A stretch of DNA of 64,000 nucleotides from contig QEOQ01000106.1 of the NCBI GenBank assembly GCA_010279815.1, positions 156,348 to 220,347 of the forward strand, given 5' to 3'. This stretch comes from Brachionus plicatilis. Its lineage: Eukaryota > Rotifera > Eurotatoria > Ploima > Brachionidae. A model generated the notes under the pieces. It was not told where the DNA came from and searched no databases. It saw nothing but the letters and a program-made list of their open reading frames with translations. The position numbers and the translations under genes are program-made. Within the stretch, counting starts at the first letter, position 1, and each line of letters begins with the position of its first letter. Shown here piece by piece: positions 43,050-53,474 of this stretch.

Positions 43050-44220
43050 TAATCATTATTCATTTTCTATTCTGCTTTTTCTTATTTTATAATTTCAAAA
43101 ATTTTACCAAAAATAAAATAAACAAAATTTTAATTTAAAAATTAACTCATTAAAAAAAGGCAAAACAATTTGAAAATGCGCTATTTTTTTCTTTAAATTT
43201 ATTAAATAAAATTATTACTATTCATTTAAATTTTTAATAAGAAAAATCATTTAAATGATTTCGTATGAAATCCTCATAACTAGACCATTCTCCAGTCAAA
43301 TTTTTTACATCATTGGTAAAAGGAACACAATTTCTATTATCAACCATAAATTCAAACACTTGACTGACCGCATCAGGCATGAATTTTTTGAACTCTTCTT
43401 TAGCTATGGACTGAAAGGTGATTTTTTTTTCAAAAACTTTTGAACAAATTTCTGCCAAACGCTCTCCATTCAATTTTTCCGGTCCATTCATTTCGTAGAA
43501 TTTTTCATGGTGTTCATTCTTATCAGTAGCTACCAGACATGCTGCAGCGCATCGGCCAATATCTTTGGTGTCAATGTACGGACAAAGAATGTCTGGAAAA
43601 TTGTACACTGAAGTCTTGACCGCTTGTTTCACATTAGAAATCGTATTTTCCATAAATACGCCACCTCTTAGAATTGTCCATTTCAGGCCTTTTTCTTTTC
43701 CATATTTTTCAAGTAATATTTCCGATGGTTTAAATCTAGATGAAAGAAGTGATATTTGTTCTGGAAAATGAACAGTCCAAGATGCAACAAGAACAATATA
43801 CTCTACATTGTTGGCCACTGCCGACTCTATCATATTCTTTGTTAATCTGGCATCATCATCGATTCCTCGCTTTGGATCATGTGGTGTCACTATCAGGACA
43901 TATTGAGCACCTTGAAATGCCTTGTTCAAAGTGTCCGGATTATCTGCATCGCAGCCGACTACAATCTCAATGTTTGGAAATGAATTTCGAAAGGGTTTAG
44001 CTTTTTCTTCTGTACGGAATACTCCACGTACGCGAACCCTATTTGGATATTTGCTGACCAGCTCTGCAATACAAGCTGAACCAGAGTTGCTGTTAGCAGT
44101 AATAATGCTTACTAAAGGCTCAGACATTTTTAATTTTTTTTAAATTTAGCTAAATATGTAAAAATAAAAATAAAAATTTTGTTGACTCTAAATGACTAAG
44201 GAATTTTAAAGTTCTAGATT
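43050..44220 (-). repeat. Duplicated block containing the NmrA-like gene (copy at 54893-56070)
   Basis: From AATCATTATTCATTTTCTAT onward the sequence matches 54893-56070 almost base for base through the 3' flank and the gene. It fades about 90 bases upstream of the start codon (last shared stretch AAATTTTGTTGACT). Both copies point the same way, so this is a direct duplication about 11.8 kb apart. Confidence 0.9.
43234..44127 (-). CDS. NmrA-like NAD(P)-binding family protein, copy 1 (297 aa)
   Basis: NmrA/HSCARG-type proteins have a Rossmann fold of the atypical short-chain dehydrogenase class and often act as redox sensors or quinone reductases. The frame starts MSEPLVSIITANSNSGS, where the glycine-rich loop is degenerate (TANSNSGS in place of GATGxxG). 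It continues with RVRGVFRTEEKAK, a dinucleotide-phosphate-type basic patch after strand 2, then VVGCDADNPDTLNKAFQGAQ, ILRGGVFMEN, IDTKDIGRCAAACL and YEMNGPEKLNGERLAEI, all in the family's order. Length is usual and the gene is intronless. It differs from the copy at 55077-55970 in about nine residues (Glu3/Gln, Ile9/Phe, Ala18/Gly and others). Substrate unknown. Confidence 0.85.
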   Translation of the reverse strand: MSEPLVSIITANSNSGSACIAELVSKYPNRVRVRGVFRTEEKAKPFRNSFPNIEIVVGCDADNPDTLNKAFQGAQYVLIVTPHDPKRGIDDDARLTKNMIESAVANNVEYIVLVASWTVHFPEQISLLSSRFKPSEILLEKYGKEKGLKWTILRGGVFMENTISNVKQAVKTSVYNFPDILCPYIDTKDIGRCAAACLVATDKNEHHEKFYEMNGPEKLNGERLAEICSKVFEKKITFQSIAKEEFKKFMPDAVSQVFEFMVDNRNCVPFTNDVKNLTGEWSSYEDFIRNHLNDFSY

Positions 44221-44229
44221 TTAGACCTT

Positions 44230-45561
44230 TGGAAAAAAAATTATTAGAGATATATTTACTTAGAATTTTTTTCTTTAATATTCAATATTTACTAAAGAAT
44301 TAATTCAAAAAAAAATCCAAGAAAATGATTTGAAAATATTATTCAAGAAAATGAATAATTTTTTAGTTAACAAGTAAAAAAATAAACTGTAAATTATTCA
44401 TTTTTAAAATATAAAAAAATAGCGTTCGGACATTTTAAAAATTAATAATTTATAGTTATTTTTTTATTTGAAAACTTTAAAATTATTTATCATTTTGAAT
44501 AATTTTGAATAAATTAAATAAGTCGGCGGTGAAGGTCAGATGGCTTTGCTAGTAATGTCGGATGTAAGATAAAGAAGTATAAGATATTAGAATAAATAAA
44601 GAAGTAAAATAATATTAGATATAGAAGTAAATCCTCCTTTAATAGCTAAACAAGTTCCCATCGGATGAAAAAAAAGAAAGACAGACCTGAATTAGCAAAA
44701 AAAGCATTTAAGAGAGAGAATTTTTTTTCAATATTTTGGTTTTATTTAATATTTTTTTTAAAACTCAATAATAATGTTTTAAATACTCATTAAAATTTTT
44801 ATGTACTGATTTTTAATTTCTTTGATTTTATAAAAGATTATTTAAATTATTGGTTCATCTGGTTCAGTTCGGTTCGGTTCGGTTCGGTTCGGTTCGGTAC
44901 CGTTTATGGTACGGTACGGCGCCATTTATAGTACGGTACGGCGCCGTCTATGGTATGGTACGGCGGTCGCGACCTTATGGGGCATGTCGTTTTTGAAATA
45001 CCCACTGTAAATACGTCATTTGCCTGAGATGATGTATTGATTTTGTATCCCTTCTATTTACCATTTCTAGACACTAAAAAAAAGCTTTTTAGTCATGTTG
45101 ATGGATTGATAGCAGATTATTCAAATCAAGGTGTTGAACCATTAATTTTTCATGCTTTTTTCCATTAACTTGTCTAGGACAGATGTCAGCAAGTGTGGTC
45201 TATATTTGTCGGCATACTTTTTATACCTTTTTTTCAAAATTTGTTCAAAATTCCCATTAATTTATAAAATTCGAATAAACAAATGCTCCAGCAAACTTGA
45301 TGCTAAATAATTTTCTAAATTTTATATCGAGTTGTTCTCACATAAAGGAAATGTTCATCTAGATTCTCATCAAGAGGTCAAGATTATAGTAAACAATCAC
45401 TTTCAGTATTTTAAAAATGCCAATTTTGAGGTCATTTTTTTGAGATTTTTACATTTTTATATTTATGAAAATAAATATTAATTTTGTGCAAAACTAATCG
45501 TAAGATTTCAGAAATTTTTGAACATAAGAATTTGAATTAAGATACAGGAAGCAGAGCTTTA
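44230..45561. other. Unannotated stretch with a pentanucleotide tract
   Basis: Apart from the (GGTTC)n tract at 44852-44990, no gene or known element is seen. 45000-45561 is mixed-composition DNA without a frame. Confidence 0.45.
44852..44990. repeat. (GGTTC)n microsatellite and degenerate GGTACGGCGCC repeat
   Basis: About six GGTTC units are followed by three degenerate units of about 28 bases, of the form CGGTACGGCGCC-RTYTATRGTA. It is one of the most GC-rich pieces of the window and has no open frame. Confidence 0.8.
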
Positions 45562-45755
45562 TTTATGCGAGGAACGAGCCGTTATTTCATAACAAATGTG
45601 TTGAAATATTGATGGGCTTAGTTCAAAAAGGGTAGATGAGGTTTAATTTAAATATGTTTATTTTTCAAATTGTAAATGAAATAAGATTGTAAAATATCAA
45701 ATAAAAGTAGAAAAAAAGTATTTATTAACATTTTAATCATATGTTATTAATTAGG

Positions 45756-46271
45756 CAATAAATTTTTAAATATTGATAATGTTTTATCTTTTAACTGATT
45801 TAATCTTAATTTTTCTGTTTGTCTTGGAATTAAATTTATACTTTCTTTAATTTTAGTAAGCCTATCGTAAGGAAAAGAAACAATTAAAAAGTCATTTGTA
45901 TTTTTTAAACGCTATAATGCGACAAACGTTAAGCCTAGTGATCTTTCAGATTTTCCAAGATCTATAATGGCTTTTTTAAGTGTCTGTCCCTGGGGTTTGT
46001 GTATTGTCATACCATATCCTAGTCGGATTAGAACTTGAGTTCTGGTAGCGGTATGTCCTGTAGAAGTCCATATATTTGAAGTTAAGTATATTTTTGAATT
46101 AATTGAGCTATAAATTGAATTAGAAAGACCTGCAAATTGATCACTTTTTAATTTTCTAGCAGCTCCAGAGCTATAATTTATAATTGGCATTTGATTGTTG
46201 TACTTATCGACTTTTTCGTTCTCTAAATATATATTAACAAAACTTTGATATTTGGGCAAGCTTATTATCAA
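45756..46271 (-). pseudogene. PIF1-type helicase C-terminal fragment, one in-frame stop
   Basis: The minus strand reads RTQVLIRLGYGMTIHKPQGQ, TLKKAIIDLGKSERSLG, LTFVAL, a TAG stop where the family has Ser, then RLKNTNDFLIVSFPYDRLTK and a short tail ending NLLPN. The HKxQGxT and TFVALSR blocks are the last motifs (V and VI region) of PIF1 helicases as found in Helitrons. The stop (45912-45914) differs by one base from a Ser codon. No Rep domain or helicase N-terminus is found, so it is a dead fragment. Confidence 0.8.
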
Positions 46272-46489
46272 TTAATTGTAAATTTCATGGCAGATAAAAT
46301 AGTAAAAGAACATTTTTTTTTTTTTAAAACGTTTATTAAATTTTTTTTAAATGGCTCTGAGTAATAAAACTCCTTCCGCCATTGGAATTGAAAGTAAATT
46401 AAGAGTAGTTAAAAAAAAAAAGCAACAACAAGAATTTAAAAAAAATGCACTGCGTGATTACAGTTTTTTTGTTATAAAGAAAAATTTAA

Positions 46490-46865
46490 AGTCCACTTTC
46501 ATTGATCCATAGCTTGTTTCCATCCCAGATACTGCAAAGTGGCGTTTTTTGTTTACAGCTCCTTGAACTGTTAACGAATGCACCAACATAGTCCTCAATG
46601 AGATTAAGTACTAGTTTGTTTCTAAATGTAACACATTTTCTAATATATTTTGTAAAGAGGTTTTTAAGACGGATTTCTATTTTGTCAAGTTTTATTAGAG
46701 ATTTGTTGGGGTGTCATTAGGAAATTTATAAATTGATTTTATTGAGACATTTTGAATGGTTTGGATACGGGAAAAATATGAAGCTGAGATTAGGATAGGA
46801 GTAAAAAAACTATAATCAATGATTGAACCGATAAGCGACAATTGTAAAAGAACAATTGTTTGTTG
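46490..46865 (-). pseudogene. LINE ORF2 C-terminal fragment (thumb region)
   Basis: The minus strand reads LLQLSLIGSIIDYSFFTPIL, SRIQTIQNVSIKSIYKFPND and TPTNL, then stops. After a frameshift it continues KLDKIEIRLKNLFTKYIRKC, VGAFVNSSRSCKQKTPLCSI and W. The pattern S-x-I-x-Y-x-x-P followed by IQ-x-x-x-x-x-x-IYK is the post-RT region of many LINEs. Unlike the LINE at 25-26.7 kb in sequence, so a different family. Confidence 0.65.
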
Positions 46866-47522
46866 TTTTCTTTTATTTCTTTTTATATTAAAGTGTTAGA
46901 TTTTATTATTTAACAAAACCGATAGCCAATAGTTTCACTGAAGTATTCGTCGAATCAGAATGCAGGGTTTCAATTCTTAAATTGAAAAATCGTTCAGTAT
47001 CCTAGATTTTCATATGTACACATCTGGTTATTAGCTCGTCGCGATGCTCGTTCCTCGCAATAATAAAAAATTATTTTTTTGAACCTTTTTTCCAATGTAA
47101 TAAAGCGTTTATTATAATCAATTTCTTTTTGATTTTTAAATATTAAATTAAAAAATACGATTATACTAAATTTTATTTTAATATTTAGAATATATTTTAG
47201 ATGCTTTTAGGAAAAAATCAATAAAAAATTTTCTTTCTTTAGTCGATTATTAATTTTTATTTATTTTTTTTATCTGTGCCGAATTAAATCTCCTTCAGAT
47301 TGGTATTCAAACAAATTTACTTGATCCTTAAGTATAAGCCCAGACTTAAAAAAAAATAATTTTAATTAAATAATTAAAATAACTTTTAAATAGCTTTGAT
47401 TTATTTCCATTTTCTACCCAATTTTTTAGATAAAAGCCTAAATTCTTTTTTTGTTATCTTTAAACAGTAAATTATTAATTAAATTATCAAAATTTTCGAA
47501 AATGAAGAAAAAATATTTTTTT

Positions 47523-48009
47523 TGGGAATATTATTTCAGCACAATCAATTTCTGATTAGCACAATGAAAAAAACATTCAACACAATTCGATTTCTTCCTA
47601 GCACAAAAAATTATGTTTAAAAAAAAAACATTTATCACAAAAAAATTGTGTTTGAAAATAATTCTTAAAGGAAATTTTTTTTCAACACAAAAATATTTTA
47701 ATAAAATAAATATTTTTTAATTTTAGATTTTATTTAATGATATTTATAAGTGGAAGTTAGGTAAATAAAGTAAATTCCGAACGAACTCTCAACTTTATAA
47801 CAGTTCTTGAATAAATAAGATCTTGAAAATTTTTTTAAAATTTTCCCAACAAGCCATTTTTGTGTTGAATGCATTTATTTTATTTTTAATTTTTGTGCTA
47901 AAAGTATTTTTATCAAAATTATTTTTTGTGTTGAGAAGAAATCATTTTGTGCTGAGGGTTTTGTAATTGTGTTGAATGGTTATTTGTTTGTGTTGAAAAG
48001 GGAGACCCT
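47523..48009. mobile_element. TIR element with CACAA subterminal repeats
   Basis: The left arm carries AGCACAAT, TTAGCACAATG, TTCAACACAATTC and CTAGCACAAAAAA; the right arm carries the same motif inverted (TTGTGTTGAGAAG, TTTGTGCTGAGGG, ATTGTGTTGAAT, TTGTGTTGAAAAG) and ends GGGAGACCC. It is built like the element at 37478-37988, and both end in GACCC. Both flanks are eight T, which could be an 8-bp target duplication but is weak evidence in this DNA. Confidence 0.6.
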
Positions 48010-48018
48010 TTTTTTTGT

Positions 48019-48070
48019 CAACGACAACAAACGACAACGACTTTGACTACGACAACAAACAACAAGAAAT
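48019..48070. repeat. Imperfect (ACAACG/ACAACAA)n simple repeat
   Basis: CAACGACAACAAACGACAAC and similar units over about 50 bases. No other content. Confidence 0.6.
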
Positions 48071-48099
48071 AGTAGTCATTTTGGCTTATCCGTGCTCAT

Positions 48100-48347
48100 T
48101 TGGTACAAGGTTGCCTACAATTTCAAAATATGCAAACCAGAGTCGCATTTAAGCAGATGCTATTTTGCCTCGGCTCGACAGACTTCAAAAGAGGCCTCGA
48201 GGCAGTAATCTTTGTTCAACCAGCCCGAGACATCACCTTTTCTTATTCCTACACTTTGAACAAGGCATTTCAAGGTGCTCAATATGCCCTGATAGTGACA
48301 TCATATGATCCAAGGCGTGGAATTGGTGATTACAATGATGCCTAAAT
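48100..48347 (+). pseudogene. NmrA-like gene fragment, inverted third copy
   Basis: 48250-48341 reads TLNKAFQGAQYALIVTSYDP and RRGIGDYNDA, matching residues about 70-100 of the two NmrA-like proteins with a few changes. The upstream part of the frame (VAFKQMLFCLGSTDFKRG and on) is not from that gene and is unrecognised. It lies on the plus strand, opposite to both full copies, and is followed at once by the inverted Rh 3' flank. A dead fragment from a rearrangement. Confidence 0.8.
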
Positions 48348-48349
48348 AA

Positions 48350-48535
48350 TAAAACTAAATAATTAGTTTGCAAACTATTCGGAATTCTTTTGAAAAAGAT
48401 TTCTATCTCGGAGAATCGATCTGTTTGCTTATTCTAAGATTAAAAATAAAATTGCTACAAAATTTATTTGGAAAAAAAACTATCAAATTCTAAAAAAGAA
48501 AAAAATAATCCAGTAATTTTTTAAACATACTTTAA
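48350..48535 (-). repeat. Inverted copy of the Rh gene 3' flank
   Basis: Reverse complement of 39835-40015. Together with the NmrA fragment before it, it keeps the order expected of an inverted copy of the 39.8-43.9 kb region from which about 3.9 kb has been lost. Confidence 0.85.
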
Positions 48536-48714
48536 TTCTGAAATAAATTATGAAATATTATGAAATATATTATGAAATAAATTTCTTAACATATTTTTTT
48601 CATATTTCATTTCTTTTCTTGCAATTTTAGCATTATAGTTTTATTATTCATTGAATGCAATAAAATCTCACGACCATGTTAAGCAATCATAAATGACTGG
48701 AAAAATATTTTTAC

Positions 48715-49560
48715 AGTAGTTGAGAATCTTACTATTTAAAATTCACAAGTGTGAAAAAAGTTAGTTCTGACACTTAAAAAATTCAAAGAAAAAAATTTTC
48801 CCACGGTCTTAAAATATCAAACAGTAAATATCAAACACAATTTTTCACACATTTTATGCAATAATCCAAAACAATTGACAGTAATCACAGCGTGTTAATC
48901 TTACTATTTAAAAATCAAATGTGAAAAATAATTAGCGTGGGAAAATTTTAGCTAAAAATTAAAAGAGAAAAGAAAAATGAAAAACGTCAATTTTACAGAG
49001 TTTTCTAAAAAGTGTGCTGAGAGATGGAAGCAAACTTGCAAATTACAATTTAAAATTTTATTTTTTTGTTTCAAATTTCACAATGCTTTGTTTTTTGAGT
49101 TTTGAATGAAATAAGTGAAAAATTTTTGTAAAAAATAGTCTTTCAGATTATTTAGACATGACTTAAAATTTTTGAATGAAAATGTAAATTAAAAAAGTAA
49201 TTAGAAATAAAATCATGCTAATATATGTTTTATGTTAATATTTTATTTTTTTAATTTTCATCCTATTTTCATCATATTGTGCCTATCTTACTATTTAAAA
49301 ATCAAATTTCTTAATTTGCAAATTAAATTTTTTAGAGTTTTTTTTTTATTTTTCTTTACATAACATTAAAACACAGGGCTGAAAAGAAGGCGAAAGCCGT
49401 TCGGAACAGCCCTGGTGGTCTTCCACCTAAAATATTTTTTAAATAAAATTAAATAAAATAAAAATCAAATGTGTGAAAATCTTAGCTAAAAATAATAAGC
49501 ATGGGAAAATCTTAGCTGAAAATTTAAGCCTAAAAAAAAAAATTTTCCAATCTTATTAAA
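48715..49560. repeat. Locally repeated motif: CTTACTATTTAAAAATCAAATGTG
   Basis: The phrase ATCTTACTATTTAAA occurs at about 48726, 48898 and 49286, often followed by ATCAAATGTGAAAA. GGGAAAATCTTAGCTRAAAA occurs at about 48938, 49470 and 49504. These look like diverged tandem or nested units of one repeat, later hit by the SINE-like insertion at 49308. Confidence 0.55.
49308..49458 (+). mobile_element. SINE-like element copy 1, with target duplication
   Basis: 151 bases from TTCTTAATTTGCAAATT to an AAATAAAATTAAATAAAA tail, flanked by TAAAAATCAAAT on both sides (49296-49307, 49459-49470). The empty site is visible in the related repeat unit at about 48900, where the flanks run on without the insert. 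The 3' part has AGAAGG, GCCGTT, AGCAGCCCTGG-type sequence and the hairpin GGTGGTCTTCCACC. Confidence 0.75.
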
Positions 49561-50236
49561 AATGAAAGAAAAAATATTCTCACGCTTATCAAAAAATAAA
49601 AGGATAAAATCTAGCTTTTCTATCTATTTCCTGAAACTTTAAATTCTTAAATTTCTTTCTTTTTTTTTTAAATTTAATTTATTGAATTTTTTTATTTAAT
49701 ATTTTGTTCTGTAAGAGATTAAGCTCGGGCAGATAAACATACAAAGAATATTAAAATATAATAAATAATATTAATTGAAAATTACTTTTTAACTTTTATT
49801 ATTTTTATGTTATTCTTATTTTTATTTTATATTATTATTTTTTTATTATTCTTTTCTTTAAATTCAACTTTTGTTTTGAATATTTTTTTAGATTTTGATT
49901 TTTTTTATCTCAAGAAGTTTGAGTTCGGAACAGATAAAACAAATACTGCAAACTCGCATTGTGGACCCAAAGAGTAGAGCTCATATCCAACCTTTTTTCT
50001 TTTAGAGTTAATTAACAAGTTTCTGTGCTTTAGCAATTAAAAATTGAATTAGTTAGAAAATGACCTGGAATATTTTCCAAAGATAAAGCCTTAATTTAAT
50101 TTTTACTCTGCCTAAAAATTTTAGAGTTAATTTCGAAATAGAAAATATTTAGGACTCAAATTTAGACTTTTTTCAATTTTTGAAAAACAAAAAAAAAAAC
50201 CTAAAATTCCTTTATTATTCTATTAATAGAACAAAT

Positions 50237-50390
50237 TTCTTAAGTTGCAAATGCAACTTTAATTTTTTAACGATTTTTTATTTTTTTTCACATTACATTA
50301 AAAAATGGGGCTTAAAAGAAGGTGCAAGCCGTTTTGAGCAGCCCTGGTGGTGTTCCACCTAAATTATTTTTTAAAATAAATAAATTCAAT
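50237..50390 (+). mobile_element. SINE-like element copy 2
   Basis: Starts TTCTTAAGTTGCAAATG, at the same point as copy 1, and ends in AAAATAAATAAATT. It shares AGAAGGTGCAAGCCGTTTTG and the hairpin GGTGGTGTTCCACC. No clear target duplication was seen. The common 5' end suggests a defined short element and not random 5' truncation of a LINE. Confidence 0.65.
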
Positions 50391-52047
50391 TTTTGAACGT
50401 TACCCTAAGAGCCTTTTTGCCTTTTTTTCTCTCGGGTATTTGCTTGAATATTGCCAACATCTTGAAGTCATTTTGAGCATTATCATACTCGAGAGCACTT
50501 TGGCTAATTACATAACTTTTGAATCGTGTGAGAACTCAAGTGACTCAAACTTTAAATCTTTAATAAAACTAAGCCGATATGTTTTATGAGATAAAGATCT
50601 TTTACCTTCATACAGCCATGATTGGGTCATTTTTGATACGACCGACTTAAAAATGCTAAGATGGATCAAAAAAAAACCCATAAATTTTTTTGCTTTTATT
50701 AAAATTAATTTTTTTATTATTATTGGAAAGTTTAGTTTCATTGGTCACAAAATTACGTTGGGACATTTTTGACCCACTCTTAGTAAATAATGAGATTTTT
50801 TTTACTCATGAAGAAGCTGTATGAAGGTTAAAGGAAAATATTTTATTGTAATTGAATTTTTTTATTTTCATTTATATTTAGAAAAACAGGTTTTATTTTT
50901 TTTTTAAAGAAAATAGTATTAAAATTTACTAATTGGTATAGAAAGCGTTTTTCCTAATGAAAATAAACAAAAAATTTTAAATAATTCAAAAATATTTAAA
51001 CTAAATAAATTTTATCTTAATATTATTTCTAATTATTTTTTACAATTATGAAAATTAAATAATTAAATAACTTTAAAGTGAACTTAATGAAATTAAACAT
51101 ACAAATTTTTCTCAGAACCTCAATGCAAATATTCACTCAATAATGTTAGTGCATTAGTGTTTTTTTATTTAATTTTTTATAAATCAAAGTAATATTAAAT
51201 CATAAAAAAATAACTGAGAGAATATTTTGATAAAAAAATATTAAAATAAACTTAAACCAAATCAAAAAAATATAGAATAAGACATTTTTTAAAATATCTC
51301 TTTTGCAACATTTTCTTTTATAATTTTTTTACTAAAGAATTTATAAAGAATCTGTAAAGATACTAAAAAAATCTCTAAAACATTTTGACTGGTAGAACAG
51401 ATTAAACATTTTAAAGAAAATATAGAGAAAATATAAAGATTTTCTTATTCACATTATTGGATTATTTTTAACTCTATTTTTTCTTCATAATAGGTCAATT
51501 TATAATAGGAAAATTTCTTTAGAGTCAGATATAAATTTGGGCTTTATTTTTTGGAAAATATTCTAAATTCAGAGTATTTTCTGGCTAATTTAAGATTTTT
51601 TTCTTAAATTTTTTTTATTCTTATTTTTATTTTTATTTTTTTTTAAATCGCTTAAAGATGCACATTTATATTGTAAAAACGGTAAAATTTTAACCATTGT
51701 CTTTGCAACACTTTTCAAGAGCTTTTTAAAATAAAAAAAAATTATTTTTTAAATTATTTAAAAAAAAATAATTAGAAAATTTTTCATAAATTTGTTATTT
51801 AAATATTCGAACAGTCAGGGAAAGTTATCCTAAATTAAATCCTGCTCAAATGTTAAACACTAAAAGCTGCAATGAGGTAAAGACAATGAGAATAATAAAA
51901 TGTAAAAATCTTTTCTGTACTTTTTGTACTTTGTGGTAAATTTAATTTTTTGACGCTGTTCCGTAATAAACTTTCTTAACTTTTTGACTTTTTGAAAAAA
52001 TAGTTTTAGAATTAATTTTCATTTTAAGTAATATTTCTCTAACTGAC
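50391..52047. other. Gene-free AT-rich stretch
   Basis: Only short, biased frames. No RNA gene or repeat recognised. The same holds for 49560-50236. Confidence 0.5.
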
Positions 52048-52413
52048 AGGTTTTGTGAAGTTCATAATAAAAGAACAGAACAAAGTTTAAAAAAATTAAA
52101 TAAATTTTTTTCAAAAAGTTTAAAATTAATTAAGTGAATGCAGAATGGTGCAACTTTCAAAGTTGCATCAACTGTAAAAGTCTGCTAATGATTTGCAAAA
52201 TCTCTGCAAAATGCCCTACGCTCGATTATATTGAAATTTAATTTCTGCTAAACTCTGCAAATTTAGCAGACCTTGATATTTGATGCAACTTTGAATGTTG
52301 CACAATGTTGCATTTACAGAATTAAGTTTAAACATTTAGAAAAAAAGTTATTCAATTTTTTTACATTTTTTTTCTGTTCTTTTTATCATTTTGTACTGAA
52401 TTTCACAAAACCT
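52048..52413. mobile_element. 366-bp TIR element with ~130-bp arms
   Basis: The left arm AGGTTTTGTGAAGTTC through AAGAACAGAA to GTGCAACTTTCAAAGTTGCA is matched inverted by the right arm ending TGAATTTCACAAAACCT. The flanks AACTGAC and TACTGAC share ACTGAC, a probable 6-7 bp target duplication. The centre holds repeated CTGCTAA / CTGCAAA words. No coding sequence. Confidence 0.65.
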
Positions 52414-53060
52414 TACTGACAACAAGCCTGAAACTCTGTGCAAGTGTTACGCCGAGACCCCGTTAAATTTTTAGTATTATGAATTTTAATCGGATTAAAA
52501 TATATTAAAATTCTGACAGGGTTACAAAATTCAAATAAGCATTGAACAAAACAAACAATAAACATTTCTTTCTAAAAAAAAAGAAAATAAAGAAAAAAAA
52601 GGAAAATTTTAATTTAAAAAAAAAATTTGTGGAATTTTCGAGAAAATGGACTTGCTTCTCGATTTCTGATTTAAAGTGTTTTCCATCATACTGTATCAAT
52701 TAAAAAATGATTCTAAATTTTTTTTTGATCTTAGGAACTAAAAAAGCCGGTTTCTTCTTAAATTTTTTAAAGGTAATTGAATTTCATATCCTCAAATTTC
52801 ATTTTTCCATTTTTCATTATTTTCAAAAAATTAATTAAAAAAATATTCTTTTAGTATTAAAGTTTTCATAATCAACTTAATAATTTTGAAATGTTATATT
52901 CAATCTTACACATCTAATGAAAAAAATTTTTAAAAGAAAAAAAAGCTTACCATAGAGGGGGTCATCTAGTATGGTAGAAATTTGTGTGATCTTCCATTAA
53001 ATAATAATATTATAATCATCGCAAAAAAAATTAATAAGTTTTTGGACTTTTGGAAAAAAA

Positions 53061-53397
53061 TTGCTCTTTAAAGAGTATCATGTTTGTTTAGATGAGATTC
53101 TCAGTTCAAATACTTTGATAAAAGCTAAATGGATAATTAGCGATTTCAATTTATTAACTGATATTTTTCTCGATGAGAAAGACATGGAAGATTTAGAACA
53201 ATTCTTTAATAAATCAAAAAGTAAAATATTTTTTTGTCCAGTTTGTTCAAATGTTTGATTAGAGGATTCCATAGAGTACGAAAACTGTAGATTTTGGTAT
53301 CATTTTGATTGTGCCAAAGTTAGTAGATATCATCGAGCTGGAAAAGGTAAAAGTTGGACTTGCAAAAAGTATGGTTTTGGCTGTGAGAGGGACTAGA
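53061..53397 (+). pseudogene. PHD-finger-like protein relic
   Basis: A frame with one internal TGA (53256-53258) reads EYHVCLDEILSSNTLIKAKW, an acidic helical part, then FFCPVCSNV, stop, LEDSIEYENCRFWYHFDCAK and GKGKSWTCKKYGFGC. C-x2-C, C-x3-W-Y-H-x2-C and W-x-C-x5-C spacing fits a PHD-type zinc finger, although the last Cys pair is altered. The upstream part is unrecognised. Possibly from a transposon-encoded protein; not functional as it stands. Confidence 0.6.
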
Positions 53398-53474
53398 TTT
53401 ACAAAATTTAACTGATATTTTTTATGTATAACTTTCATTTAATAAAAATTGAACTCTATAACAATTTTTTTTTG

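Larger units (their letters stand above)
45562..47063 (-). mobile_element. Helicase-bearing element relic with inverted ends (Helitron/Helentron-like)
   Basis: GCGAGGAACGAGC at about 45567 is repeated inverted as GCTCGTTCCTCGC at 47046-47058, with further agreement outward (TTTAT / ATAA). Between lie a PIF1-type helicase C-terminus (45756-46271) and a LINE fragment. Helentron-type elements carry PIF1 helicases and short inverted ends, so I infer a decayed, internally deleted copy with a LINE inserted. Coincidence of the ends cannot be excluded. Confidence 0.45.

Noticed and set aside
43255..44143. Several plus-strand frames of 62-86 codons
   Set aside because: Antisense shadows of the NmrA-like gene; the same shadows recur at 55098-55965, as expected from the duplication.
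50508..50741. A 77-codon minus-strand frame
   Set aside because: Somewhat protein-like (KMTQSWLYEGKRSL) but with no recognisable family, no continuation and no second exon.
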